Source: Sediminicola luteus (GTDB taxonomy: Bacteria; Bacteroidota; Bacteroidia; Flavobacteriales; Flavobacteriaceae). From it: a DNA stretch of 64,000 nucleotides. The first letter of the stretch is position 1. Every line of letters begins with the position of its first letter. Positions 1 through 8,125 of the stretch are shown in pieces. The notes below the pieces were generated by a model that worked only from the letters and a program-made list of their open reading frames with translations, did not search any database and had not been told where the DNA came from. Both the position numbers and the translations under genes were made by a program. The stretch lies in NCBI RefSeq assembly GCF_002514735.1, contig NZ_KZ300476.1, forward strand, positions 849,872-913,871, written 5' to 3'.

Positions 1-1
1 T

Positions 2-1105
2 GTGGTTCCCCTACCTATCCGTTTTAAACAGGCCGGTTATTGGACCTTTAACGATGGTAATAAAGATGACTATAACTTTGAATGGGATGCCAAAGCCTTT
101 TACGACTATTACAACCCAAAACCATGGGGGCTTCAAAAATTCATAAACGGGGAATGTCTGGCTGGGAATACCGACGGCAAACCCTTTTTCGGGCAGATTC
201 AGTTAGGTGGTGGTAAACTTAGAAATAGGGCTCCAAAAATAATTGACCCCAGTACCGTTAGCGTTCCACCTTATTATCCAGATGTTGCTGAGGTCAGAAA
301 AGAAATCGCCCATCATTACGATTGCCTTCTGGAAACCGACAAACAAGTGGGTCAAATTATTGACTACCTCAAAGAAAATGGACTCTATGAGAATACGGTA
401 ATCTTTATGTTCAGCGACCATGGCATGAAACTGCACCGTCATAAACAATTCCTATACGAAGGCGGTATCCGTTTGCCATTCGTCTTAAGTGGCCCAGGTA
501 TTAATGGGCAACAAATCAACAGCGATTTGATCAGTGGCATTGATATCAGTGCAACCTCATTGGCCGTAGCGGGTATTGGCATTCCGGCAAGTATGGAAGG
601 CCGCGATATTTTAAGTGCTACATACCAAGAAAGAACCCATGTTATCGCGGCCCGCGACCGCTGCGACGAGACCATAGATAAAATTAGGGCCGTTATAACC
701 CCTAAGTACAAATACCTTTTAAACTATTACCCCGAACGCCCCTATATGCAACCGAGCTATAAAGACCCTTGGCCAGTAAGTAAAAAATTCAGGGCCATGA
801 TGGCCGCCGGGGAAATGAATACCACCCAATTGTTGTTCTTCGGTCCAACCAAAGCCCCGGAGGAACTATACGATCTCGAAAATGACCCCCATGAGATACA
901 CAATCTGGCCCAAGACCCCAACTACAAAAACGAACTGGAGCAACACAGAAAGCTTTTGTTCCAATGGATCGCCGAAACAGGGGATCAAGGTCAAATACCA
1001 GAATCGGACCTGGCCTTAAAATGTGTTATGGAAAGGCGCGGGGCCCATAAATGTATAGCCCCGGAATACGATAGGGTAAAAGCCAGCATGGATTCTGAAA
1101 AATAA
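2..1105 (+). CDS. Sulfatase, C-terminal part (5' end outside window)
   Basis: This is the C-terminal part of a type I (S1 family) sulfatase, which removes sulfate esters, probably from algal polysaccharides or their oligosaccharides. It carries the family pattern of a two-residue acidic/His block, FSDHGMKLHRHKQFLYEGG, followed by RLPFVLSGPG, and near the C-terminus ELYDLENDPHEIHNLA, the usual sulfatase tail. The formylglycine motif (C/S-x-P-x-R) would be N-terminal and lies before the window, so its type cannot be read. The reading frame is open at base 2 and the apparent GTG there is unlikely to be the true start. The stop is followed by a small membrane-protein gene on the other strand. Family assignment is secure; the substrate is unknown. 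Confidence 0.9.
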   Translation: MVPLPIRFKQAGYWTFNDGNKDDYNFEWDAKAFYDYYNPKPWGLQKFINGECLAGNTDGKPFFGQIQLGGGKLRNRAPKIIDPSTVSVPPYYPDVAEVRKEIAHHYDCLLETDKQVGQIIDYLKENGLYENTVIFMFSDHGMKLHRHKQFLYEGGIRLPFVLSGPGINGQQINSDLISGIDISATSLAVAGIGIPASMEGRDILSATYQERTHVIAARDRCDETIDKIRAVITPKYKYLLNYYPERPYMQPSYKDPWPVSKKFRAMMAAGEMNTTQLLFFGPTKAPEELYDLENDPHEIHNLAQDPNYKNELEQHRKLLFQWIAETGDQGQIPESDLALKCVMERRGAHKCIAPEYDRVKASMDSEK

Positions 1106-1128
1106 CAACGGTTTGATCAAACAACTGA

Positions 1129-1362
1129 TCACCCCTTCAAAAAATAATACCCATTCACCCCCAGAATGGCCAAATTGGTGATGACCACGGGCCATGAGAT
1201 ATCAAGCATAAAACCGTAGGCCACGAAAAGGGCACAACCAACCGAATTTACCATGCGTAGCTTTTTGATATCCTTCATTAAAAAAGAAAGCAATACCCCC
1301 AAGGAGGCTGCATAACCGACCCATTCGGTTAACGTGATTCCAAATAGTTCCATTTCCACCAA
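1129..1362 (-). CDS. Small multi-pass membrane protein, YgjV/SemiSWEET-like
   Basis: A 77-residue, very hydrophobic protein with about three predicted membrane segments (residues roughly 8-28, 37-53 and 56-75). The pattern GYAASLGVLLSFLMKDIKKLR followed by VNSVGCALFVAYG resembles the small YgjV-like/SemiSWEET-type bacterial proteins, which are a half-repeat of a sugar-transporter fold. That resemblance is from memory of the family pattern. The start ATG at 1362 could be replaced by the ATG two codons downstream. It sits convergent to the sulfatase and downstream of typA, separated from typA by a terminator, so it is probably transcribed alone. Substrate and function are unknown. Confidence 0.6.
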   Translation of the reverse strand: MVEMELFGITLTEWVGYAASLGVLLSFLMKDIKKLRMVNSVGCALFVAYGFMLDISWPVVITNLAILGVNGYYFLKG

Positions 1363-1411
1363 ATTTTGCCGTTAAGAACGGGCTTTTTGCATTGTTAAAC
1401 TAAGTCGTAAA

Positions 1412-1441
1412 AAAAAGGGAATCTATACAGACTCCCTTTTT
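1412..1441 (-). terminator. Rho-independent terminator of typA
   Basis: On the minus strand an AAAAAGGGA / TCCCTTTTT stem (1433-1441 with 1412-1420) is followed by a run of T residues. It lies 20 bases beyond the typA stop codon and closes that transcript before the small membrane-protein gene. Confidence 0.75.
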
Positions 1442-1460
1442 ATAAAACTTCTATTGTCTC

Positions 1461-3260
1461 TTAGGTTATCTTATTACGTTTGCGATCTACCTCCTTTAAA
1501 AAAATCTTACGCAAACGCAAGTAATTCGGGGTAACCTCAACATATTCATCTTTTTGGATGTATTCCAAGGCCTCTTCCAATGAGAATTTTATGGCCGGTA
1601 CGATTTTGGCCTTATCATCGGCCCCGGCAGAACGTACGTTGGATAGTTTTTTGGTCTTGGTAACATTAACGGTCATATCATCGCCTCGTGAGTTCTCACC
1701 GATTACCTGACCTTCGTAAATATCTTCTCCCGGATCAATAAAAAACTTTCCGCGCTCTTGAAGTTTATCTATGGAATACGGAATGGCCTTACCGTTCTCC
1801 ATACTTACCAAAGATCCGTTGATACGTTGCGGAATATCGCCTTTTAAAGGTTGGTACTCCAAAAAGCGGTGGGCCATAATGGCTTCACCAGCAGTTGCGG
1901 TAAGCAATTGGTTTCGTAGACCTATGATACCACGCGACGGAATCTCGAACTCGATCAACATACGGCTGCCCTTGGCCTCCATACTCTTCATCTCACCCTT
2001 ACGTACCGATACCATTTCTACGGCCTTACCCGATACTTCCTCAGGCAAGTCAATGGTCAAATGCTCAACGGGCTCACATTTAACACCATCTACCTCCTTA
2101 ATAATTACCTGGGGCTGTCCGATCTGTAGTTCGTATCCTTCCCTACGCATGGTCTCGATCAATACCGAAAGGTGCAATACCCCACGGCCAAACACCATAA
2201 AACGATCGGCGCTATCGGTTTCCTGTACCCTTAGGGCCAGGTTTTTCTCCAATTCTTTTTCGAGCCGTTCCTTTATATGTCGCGAGGTCACGAACTTACC
2301 GTCCTTTCCAAAAAACGGACTATCGTTAATGGTAAACAACATACTCATGGTAGGCTCGTCTATGGCTATGGTCTTTAAACCTTCCGGATTCTCTAGATCA
2401 GCAATGGTATCACCAATTTCAAAGCCTTCCAATCCTACCACGGCACAAATATCGCCTACGGCTACCTCGGTCACTTTTTTACGGCCAAGGCCTTCGAAAA
2501 TATGTAGTTCCTTAATCTTACTTTTTACCTGCGAACCATCCCTTTTTATCAAGGTCACCTGTTGGTTCTCCTTCAAAGTTCCACGGGTCAAACGCCCAAT
2601 GGCGATACGCCCGGTAAAAGAGCTATAATCCAAAGAGGTAATCAACATTTGGGTATTGCCCTCCTTGGCTTCAAAACTGGGTATATGCTCCAAGACCATA
2701 TCCAATAATGGTTCAATGGAATCGGTGGGTTTCTGCCAGTCTTCGCTCATCCAATTATTCTTGGCCGATCCGTACACGGTCGGGAAATCGAGCTGCCATT
2801 CTTCGGCACCCAACTCGAACATAAGATCGAACACCTTTTCATGTACCTCTTCCGGGGTACAGTTCTCTTTATCTACCTTGTTTACCACCACGCAAGGCTT
2901 TAACCCAAGGTCTATCGCCTTTTGCAGTACAAAACGGGTCTGTGGCATGGGCCCCTCAAAGGCATCTACCAACAACAACACCCCATCGGCCATATTCAAC
3001 ACCCGCTCTACCTCGCCTCCGAAATCGGCGTGACCAGGGGTATCGATAATATTGATCTTGGTGTCTTTATAGGTTACCGAAACGTTTTTCGATACAATGG
3101 TAATCCCACGTTCACGTTCCAAATCGTTATTGTCCAAAATCAGGTCGCCGGTATTCTCGTTCTCACGGAACAAACGACAGTGGTATAAAATCTTGTCTAC
3201 CAGGGTAGTTTTCCCGTGGTCTACGTGCGCGATTATGGCAATATTCTTGGTAGTTGACAT
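1461..3260 (-). CDS. typA: Ribosome-associated GTPase TypA/BipA
   Basis: A translational GTPase of 599 residues, the usual TypA/BipA length. It binds the 70S ribosome and helps late ribosome assembly and growth under stress. The G1 motif AHVDHGKTT is at residues 11-19, RERGITI near 49-55, DTPGHADFGGEV near 74, and NKVD near 126. Elongation-factor-like beta-barrel, EF-G III/V-like and TypA-specific C-terminal regions follow (for example EIPSRGIIGLRNQLLTATAG). The start at 3260 gives the normal N-terminus MSTTKNIAIIAH. It is monocistronic, with a good Bacteroidota promoter about 45 bases upstream and a terminator after the stop. Nothing unusual is seen. Confidence 0.98.
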   Translation of the reverse strand: MSTTKNIAIIAHVDHGKTTLVDKILYHCRLFRENENTGDLILDNNDLERERGITIVSKNVSVTYKDTKINIIDTPGHADFGGEVERVLNMADGVLLLVDAFEGPMPQTRFVLQKAIDLGLKPCVVVNKVDKENCTPEEVHEKVFDLMFELGAEEWQLDFPTVYGSAKNNWMSEDWQKPTDSIEPLLDMVLEHIPSFEAKEGNTQMLITSLDYSSFTGRIAIGRLTRGTLKENQQVTLIKRDGSQVKSKIKELHIFEGLGRKKVTEVAVGDICAVVGLEGFEIGDTIADLENPEGLKTIAIDEPTMSMLFTINDSPFFGKDGKFVTSRHIKERLEKELEKNLALRVQETDSADRFMVFGRGVLHLSVLIETMRREGYELQIGQPQVIIKEVDGVKCEPVEHLTIDLPEEVSGKAVEMVSVRKGEMKSMEAKGSRMLIEFEIPSRGIIGLRNQLLTATAGEAIMAHRFLEYQPLKGDIPQRINGSLVSMENGKAIPYSIDKLQERGKFFIDPGEDIYEGQVIGENSRGDDMTVNVTKTKKLSNVRSAGADDKAKIVPAIKFSLEEALEYIQKDEYVEVTPNYLRLRKIFLKEVDRKRNKIT

Positions 3261-3305
3261 ACTTCCCTTCTATTTATCGGCCCTTAGGCTATTTCTGACA
3301 AGCGA

Positions 3306-3335
3306 CAAAGATACGGCTATTTTCGGCTTGGCAAA
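3306..3335 (-). promoter_or_regulatory. Bacteroidota-type promoter of typA
   Basis: Read on the minus strand, TTTG (3335-3332) and TATCTTTG (3313-3306) are separated by 18 bases. This matches the -33 TTTG / -7 TAnnTTTG pattern known for Bacteroidota within one base of its usual spacing. It lies about 45 bases before the typA start. Confidence 0.65.
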
Positions 3336-3412
3336 CCCTAAAAACATTTTTTTAAACACCTGTATTCCTGCTACTTACACCAGCACAACCATAGAAATCA
3401 TCATATAAGGTA

Positions 3413-3529
3413 TCTTTTGGGCGTTCCCCTCAACTAGTTCGGGTCGGGCTTTCCGTTCCAAATCCTCGGCCCGTCCAAAAATGGCCGGTCCTGTGGGTTT
3501 TCCACTTCAATCCCTAACGCAACTACCTT
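3413..3529. repeat. Intergenic repeat-like element (typA / OMP gap)
   Basis: The 318-base gap 3261-3578 holds the typA promoter and then this element. It shows the order TTTTGGGCGTTCCCC, GGGTCGGGCTTTCCGTTCCAAATCC, a small hairpin (CGGCC 3467-3471 with GGCCG 3483-3487), and TTCAATCCCTAACGC. From memory, this order of short motifs recurs as an interspersed intergenic element in flavobacterial genomes. Only one copy is visible here, so the repeat status is inferred. No gene is seen in it on either strand. Confidence 0.45.
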
Positions 3530-3578
3530 TATGACATCGAATGCTTAATATTCAGATAAAAAATCCCAAATTGCATTA

Positions 3579-4169
3579 TCACTCCAAACTACTCGGGTCA
3601 AAATCGGGCTTGCGTTTTTTCTGCTTGGTGGCCAACCACCCCATTTGAATACTGATCATGGGGCCCCAGCCCGAATCTACCCCATCGCCCTTATAATAGC
3701 CCGCACCCAACTCTACATTAAAATTGAATCCTTTCGGGTAGGCCCGCTGTATACCATAGGTGATTCCATAAAACCCAAGATTAAAGTCGTCTGGCCCTTC
3801 TATATTGGTTGATAGCCGCACTTGACTAAAGAAAATGGCTTGGGCCGCGGCGATATAGTTGCCCGAATTACCTCCAATGTTCTTACCTCGGTTCAATCGG
3901 TGCTGAATATTATGGTAGAAACGTACCCTATTGTTCATGGCCAAACCCAAGGCATAACCTTCTTCGTATAGGGCATTGCCCAAACCGAGGGTAGTAGAGG
4001 CACTTAGGCTACCCACAATGCCGATCTCGTACCGAAAGCCCGGACTAATAAAATCGAAACTGACTTGATGGGCTTCGATATTCAGGCGGTTCGAACCGCG
4101 TTTTTCATATTGTGCCTGGGACAATAGGCCAAAACAACAGGCCGTAATCAGGAGTAATTTTTGGATCAT
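3579..4169 (-). CDS. Secreted protein, probable outer-membrane beta-barrel, unknown function
   Basis: A protein of 196 residues with a clear signal peptide (MIQKLLLITACCFGLLSQAQ). The mature part is rich in alternating aromatic and glycine residues (for example FRYEIGIVGSLSASTTLGLGN, VELGAGYYKGDG), as in small outer-membrane barrels of the Bacteroidota. It contains LGFYGITYGIQRAYP and a lysine/arginine-rich tail (KQKKRKPDFDPSSLE). It is divergent from kdsA with 72 bases between the two starts. No enzyme motif is seen and I cannot name the family; the location is inferred. Confidence 0.7.
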   Translation of the reverse strand: MIQKLLLITACCFGLLSQAQYEKRGSNRLNIEAHQVSFDFISPGFRYEIGIVGSLSASTTLGLGNALYEEGYALGLAMNNRVRFYHNIQHRLNRGKNIGGNSGNYIAAAQAIFFSQVRLSTNIEGPDDFNLGFYGITYGIQRAYPKGFNFNVELGAGYYKGDGVDSGWGPMISIQMGWLATKQKKRKPDFDPSSLE

Positions 4170-4218
4170 AGGTCAATTTGTTTCCCTTAAAACTAAAAAG
4201 GATACCCGGCCGAAACAC

Positions 4219-4226
4219 TATCTTTG
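4219..4226 (+). promoter_or_regulatory. -7 box of kdsA
   Basis: TATCTTTG matches the Bacteroidota -7 consensus TAnnTTTG and lies 15 bases before the kdsA ATG. No TTTG is found at the expected -33 distance, so the call rests on the -7 box only. Confidence 0.45.
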
Positions 4227-4241
4227 TGCAAATTTTAAGAT

Positions 4242-5060
4242 ATGCAGCTTTCACGCATCCCCAAACTAAAACATTCCGATAGTGACAATTTTTTCCTTTT
4301 GGCCGGGCCTTGCGCCATAGAAGGCGAAGACATGGCCTTACGCATTGCCGAGCGCATTGTCCCTATCACCGAAAAGCTGCAGATACCCTATGTCTTTAAA
4401 GGAAGTTTTAAAAAAGCCAACCGAAGCCGTATCGATTCCTTTACTGGAATTGGGGACGAAAAAGCCTTAAAGATCCTAAAAAAAGTATCGGACACTTTTG
4501 GGGTACCCACGGTAACCGATATTCATGAGGTTTCCGATGCCACCTTGGCCGCCGAATACGTTGATGTACTGCAGATTCCGGCCTTTTTGGTGCGCCAGAC
4601 CGATTTGGTCGTGGCCGCCGCAAATACCGGTAAGGTGGTCAACCTTAAAAAAGGGCAGTTTATGAGCCCGGAGAGCATGCAACATGCCGTCAAAAAAGTG
4701 ACCGATTGCCAAAACGAACAGGTATGGGTGACCGATAGGGGTACCATGTTCGGCTACCAAGATATGGTGGTCGATTTTAGGGGCATCCCTACCATGAAAC
4801 AATTTGCCCCAGTAGTATTGGACGTGACCCACTCCCTACAACAACCCAATCAAAGTTCAGGGGTAACCGGTGGACGACCCGATATGATAAGTACCATAGC
4901 CAGGGCCGGAATCGCAGCCGGAACCGATGGTTTGTTCATAGAGACACATTTTGATCCGGCCAACGCCAAAAGCGATGGGGCCAATATGTTGCATTTAGAC
5001 CATCTCGAAAAATTATTGACCGACCTTACCGCTATTCGTAAAACTATAAACGGGCTTTAG
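4242..5060 (+). CDS. kdsA: 3-deoxy-8-phosphooctulonate synthase
   Basis: KdsA condenses phosphoenolpyruvate with arabinose 5-phosphate to give KDO-8-phosphate, a cytoplasmic step of lipopolysaccharide inner-core synthesis. The 272 residues are the normal length. Visible motifs are LLAGPCAIEGE (residues 19-29), VTDRGTMFGYQDMVVD, DVTHSLQQP and GLFIETHFDPANAKSDGANML. Cys24 in AGPCAIE, with His of DVTH, Glu of IETH and Asp of SDGANM, matches the ligand set of the metal-dependent class (Aquifex type). The Escherichia coli enzyme has Asn at the first position. A DUF3857 gene follows after 29 bases on the same strand, perhaps by chance. Confidence 0.97.
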   Translation: MQLSRIPKLKHSDSDNFFLLAGPCAIEGEDMALRIAERIVPITEKLQIPYVFKGSFKKANRSRIDSFTGIGDEKALKILKKVSDTFGVPTVTDIHEVSDATLAAEYVDVLQIPAFLVRQTDLVVAAANTGKVVNLKKGQFMSPESMQHAVKKVTDCQNEQVWVTDRGTMFGYQDMVVDFRGIPTMKQFAPVVLDVTHSLQQPNQSSGVTGGRPDMISTIARAGIAAGTDGLFIETHFDPANAKSDGANMLHLDHLEKLLTDLTAIRKTINGL

Positions 5061-5089
5061 GCCCTAACCCAACTTAGCCTAACCAACGT

Positions 5090-7069
5090 ATGTACAAAAC
5101 AGTTTTGCTGCTTTTTTGCGGCCTTGTCTTAACTTCCTTAAAAATAACTGCCCAAAAAGGTTGGGACCGCCCTTTTGGAGAACCCACTATTCAAGAAAAA
5201 GAATATACCGCTACCCCAACTGACAGCCTTTCACATGCCGTGGTGCTTTACGAAAGAGGGGACCATCATTTCGAACTAAGACATTCGAGAATACAACTCA
5301 TAAAGAACTATCATGTTCTCATAAAAATACTGGATAAAGAGGGGTTTAAAGAGGCCAACATTAGCATTCCTTTGTACCATAATAATGGGAGTTCCGAATC
5401 GGTAATAAAAATCAAGGCCATCGTACATAATGGAGCGTCGAAAACTTTTCTCGATATAGAGAAGGTCTATGACATTGACGTAAACGAACGCTGGAAAGAA
5501 AAACAATTTACCCTCGGTAATGTTAAACCGGGTAGTATTGTAGAGTATAGCTATGAGATTGCCTCCCCTTTCTATTATAACTTTTCGGGTTGGGATTTTC
5601 AATCGCACCTCCCTAAACTATACTCCGAATTTAATGCCAAAATTCCTGGAAACTATAAATACAACCGGGTATTGATCGGCAGTCTACCCCTATCGCGAAA
5701 CGACGCCACTATTAAACGAGAGTGTTTCAGTCTTCCCGGCTATTCGGGGGTGGCCGACTGTGAGGTTTTGCATTATGCCATGAAAAACGTATCGGCCATA
5801 AACGACGATGAACCATTTATGCTATCGGCAGATAACTATAGGGCCCGTCTTGCTTTTGAAATGGCGTACTACGAAGGTTTCGATGGACTTAAAGAGGACT
5901 ACACCAAAAGCTGGAAAGATGTAGACAAAGAATTGCGCAACGATGAGGACATAGGACGGCAAATGCGCAAAAACGCTTACTTCAAAGCCTTGTTTCAAAA
6001 AAAACACCCAAATAACCCGCAGCCCGACCTGCAACTGGCCCAAGACATTTATAAAGAAGTGCAACGCCATTTTGTCTGGAACGGTAAATATGGGATTTTT
6101 AGGGACACTAGGGTTAAATCTGCCTATGAGAACCAATTGGGCAATGTAGCCGAAATAAACCTTTCTTTGATCAATTTTTTGAAAGCAGCTGGGTTTAACG
6201 TAAAACTCGTCTTGCTATCGACACGCAATAATGGGTTGCCCAAAAAAGATCACCCGGTAATGTCCGATTTCAATTATCTCATTGCCCATGTAGATATTGA
6301 CGGAAAGGCGTATTTACTAGATGCTACGGAAGATATTCTGCCTTTTGGCATGATTCCCTTTAGAGCCTTAAATTATCACGGTCGTATCATGGATTTTAAG
6401 ACGGAAAGCCATTGGTTACAAATCGTAGAAACCGAAAACAGCAATATGGCCGTTCGTCTTACGGCCGAAATTGACCCTGAACTGGGGTTGATCAAAGGCA
6501 AAGGCCAAAACTTCTATAAAGGATATCCCGGACTCAATTTCTTGGCTATCATTGAGGGTACAGGGGAAAAAAGTGGTTTGGAAAAACTCGAAGCCAAATT
6601 AGGGGAAAACTTTTCGATTGAAGCCTATAAAGTCGAAGATGGTTTTAAGGACAACCGAAGGGTCTCGGAATCTTTTACTTATGAATTCGACGATTTAGAT
6701 GATGGCCCAGTAATCGTAATTAACCCAATCTTAATTCCATTTTTCGAGCAAAACCCCTTTCAAGCCCCAGAACGTAATTTTCCAGTGGATTTTGGCTATA
6801 CCCGAAACTATAAATATTTAGCCGACTTAAAACTACCGGAAAACTACAGCTTGGAATCGCTACCACAAAACGTTTCCTTTAAAACCTCTGATGGCGGCGC
6901 CCTTTTCACCCTAACATTTATGGAGAGGCAAGGTCACTTGGTCGTAAATAGTAGCCTTATGATCCGTAAGTCGAATTTTAAAACTGAACTATACGGTGAA
7001 CTTAAAGCCTTATTCCAGAAGGTCACTGATTATCACTTAAATTCGGCCATCACGCTTATTAAGAAATAG
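5090..7069 (+). CDS. Secreted DUF3857 / transglutaminase-like protein
   Basis: A 659-residue exported protein (signal peptide MYKTVLLLFCGLVLTSLKITAQ) with an N-terminal DUF3857 beta domain (about residues 50-220) and a transglutaminase-like core (about 290-405). A C-terminal domain follows. The core keeps the His/Asp end of the fold in HVDIDGKAYLLDATE. Where active transglutaminases have Cys this protein reads GNVAEINLSLINFLKAAGF, so the nucleophile is absent and the domain is probably a catalytically dead binding module, as in many Bacteroidota members. It lies 29 bases after kdsA and ends 5 bases before the convergent AraC gene, with no terminator in between. Its substrate or partner is unknown. 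Confidence 0.85.
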   Translation: MYKTVLLLFCGLVLTSLKITAQKGWDRPFGEPTIQEKEYTATPTDSLSHAVVLYERGDHHFELRHSRIQLIKNYHVLIKILDKEGFKEANISIPLYHNNGSSESVIKIKAIVHNGASKTFLDIEKVYDIDVNERWKEKQFTLGNVKPGSIVEYSYEIASPFYYNFSGWDFQSHLPKLYSEFNAKIPGNYKYNRVLIGSLPLSRNDATIKRECFSLPGYSGVADCEVLHYAMKNVSAINDDEPFMLSADNYRARLAFEMAYYEGFDGLKEDYTKSWKDVDKELRNDEDIGRQMRKNAYFKALFQKKHPNNPQPDLQLAQDIYKEVQRHFVWNGKYGIFRDTRVKSAYENQLGNVAEINLSLINFLKAAGFNVKLVLLSTRNNGLPKKDHPVMSDFNYLIAHVDIDGKAYLLDATEDILPFGMIPFRALNYHGRIMDFKTESHWLQIVETENSNMAVRLTAEIDPELGLIKGKGQNFYKGYPGLNFLAIIEGTGEKSGLEKLEAKLGENFSIEAYKVEDGFKDNRRVSESFTYEFDDLDDGPVIVINPILIPFFEQNPFQAPERNFPVDFGYTRNYKYLADLKLPENYSLESLPQNVSFKTSDGGALFTLTFMERQGHLVVNSSLMIRKSNFKTELYGELKALFQKVTDYHLNSAITLIKK

Positions 7070-7074
7070 ATCAC

Positions 7075-8004
7075 CTATTTCACATTCCTGTAAAGTTTAG
7101 GCGTAACCCCTTCCCGCTTCTTAAAGGCAGCCGTAAAATGGGTAGCGTTTTTATAGCCAACTTCTTCGGCTATCTCATAGACCGGTTTTTGGGTAGTACG
7201 CAACAAACGTTTGGCCAATTCCATACGGCCATGGGCGGCATATTCGAACAAGGTGGATTGAAATATACGCTTGAATTCTTTTTTTAGCACGAACTCATTC
7301 AAATTCACTTGCCGGGCCAAATCGGGTATATGCCATTGTTTTTGAGGTGACCCATCCAATAGATCACGTACCTGATGTACTTTATGGATCAATGCCTCTT
7401 GTCCTTGATAATCGACTTCCTTTTTTTCCAAAAAACCCGATAACAACTCCAATATCTTTGCTTCTAAAAACAACCTTTTTCCCTTACCTTTTTGTTCTAT
7501 TTCCATGAGCTCCCCCAAAAGTCGACGACAGTGAGGCTCCATATATCGAATTAAGGGTTGCTGGGCCTTCTCCAAACTTAACAGCCGGTCTAATTGATAT
7601 CCCTCTTTAAGGCGATGTTTGGCCAAAAACCCCTCTCCTAGCCTTATTTTAATCTCTTTATACGGTTTACCTGACCCATAATAAAAAGTGCCCGCAATTT
7701 CCGATAGATAGACCGCATAACATTGACCACTGCCATAAACGATTTCTGAATTGGTAGGGTGATCCATTTGAACCGAAAGTTCGCCTTCCATCAAAAACGA
7801 CATCTCGAGTGCATCGTAACGCTGCTTGGCCTGGAAGCGAATGTCTTCCTTAAGTTGAATGTGCCCTACCCCGAGATAAACATCATCAAAAAAATAATCG
7901 TAGTAGATACCACTACCCATTTCCGGATTGATATCGAACTTGCGATACAACATATCGGTCTGACTTCGAAACACTTCCTTGGTCAATCGTTGAAAAAAGC
8001 CCAT
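7075..8004 (-). CDS. AraC-family regulator, PchR-like, next to siderophore receptor
   Basis: A 309-residue transcriptional regulator. The C-terminal 95 residues form the two helix-turn-helix AraC domain (HIPDLARQVNLNEFVLKKEFKRIF, then KPVYEIAEEVGYKNATHFTAAFKKREGVTPKLYR). The first 200 residues are a sensing domain without a recognisable cupin motif. The DNA-binding signature LNEFVLKKEFKRIFQSTLFEYAAHGRMELAKRLL is typical of PchR/YbtA-like regulators of siderophore receptors. It is divergent from a TonB-dependent siderophore receptor, and the shared 121-base gap probably holds the operators. Effector unknown; control of the adjacent receptor is inferred from position and type. Confidence 0.88.
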   Translation of the reverse strand: MGFFQRLTKEVFRSQTDMLYRKFDINPEMGSGIYYDYFFDDVYLGVGHIQLKEDIRFQAKQRYDALEMSFLMEGELSVQMDHPTNSEIVYGSGQCYAVYLSEIAGTFYYGSGKPYKEIKIRLGEGFLAKHRLKEGYQLDRLLSLEKAQQPLIRYMEPHCRRLLGELMEIEQKGKGKRLFLEAKILELLSGFLEKKEVDYQGQEALIHKVHQVRDLLDGSPQKQWHIPDLARQVNLNEFVLKKEFKRIFQSTLFEYAAHGRMELAKRLLRTTQKPVYEIAEEVGYKNATHFTAAFKKREGVTPKLYRNVK

Positions 8005-8077
8005 TGGCTGCTTTGCTTGGTTTTATCCTGCGTCTTTTTTAATCCCGTTCCCGTCTTTTTATCGAGTCATGGGGAAT

Positions 8078-8085
8078 TACTTTTG
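8078..8085 (+). promoter_or_regulatory. -7 box of the siderophore receptor gene
   Basis: TACTTTTG matches TAnnTTTG and lies 40 bases before the receptor ATG. A T-rich stretch, but no exact TTTG, occurs at the -33 distance, as expected if an activator is needed. Confidence 0.4.
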
Positions 8086-8125
8086 CGCTTTGAATTTTAT
8101 TTAGACCAAATATAAATTAAATAGC

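Noticed and set aside
1771-2628. A 285-codon open frame antisense to typA
   Set aside because: It is a shadow of a strongly conserved gene; its product is low-complexity Ser-rich and lacks a start context.
4441-4832. Minus-strand frames inside kdsA
   Set aside because: They are reverse-strand shadows of a conserved gene.
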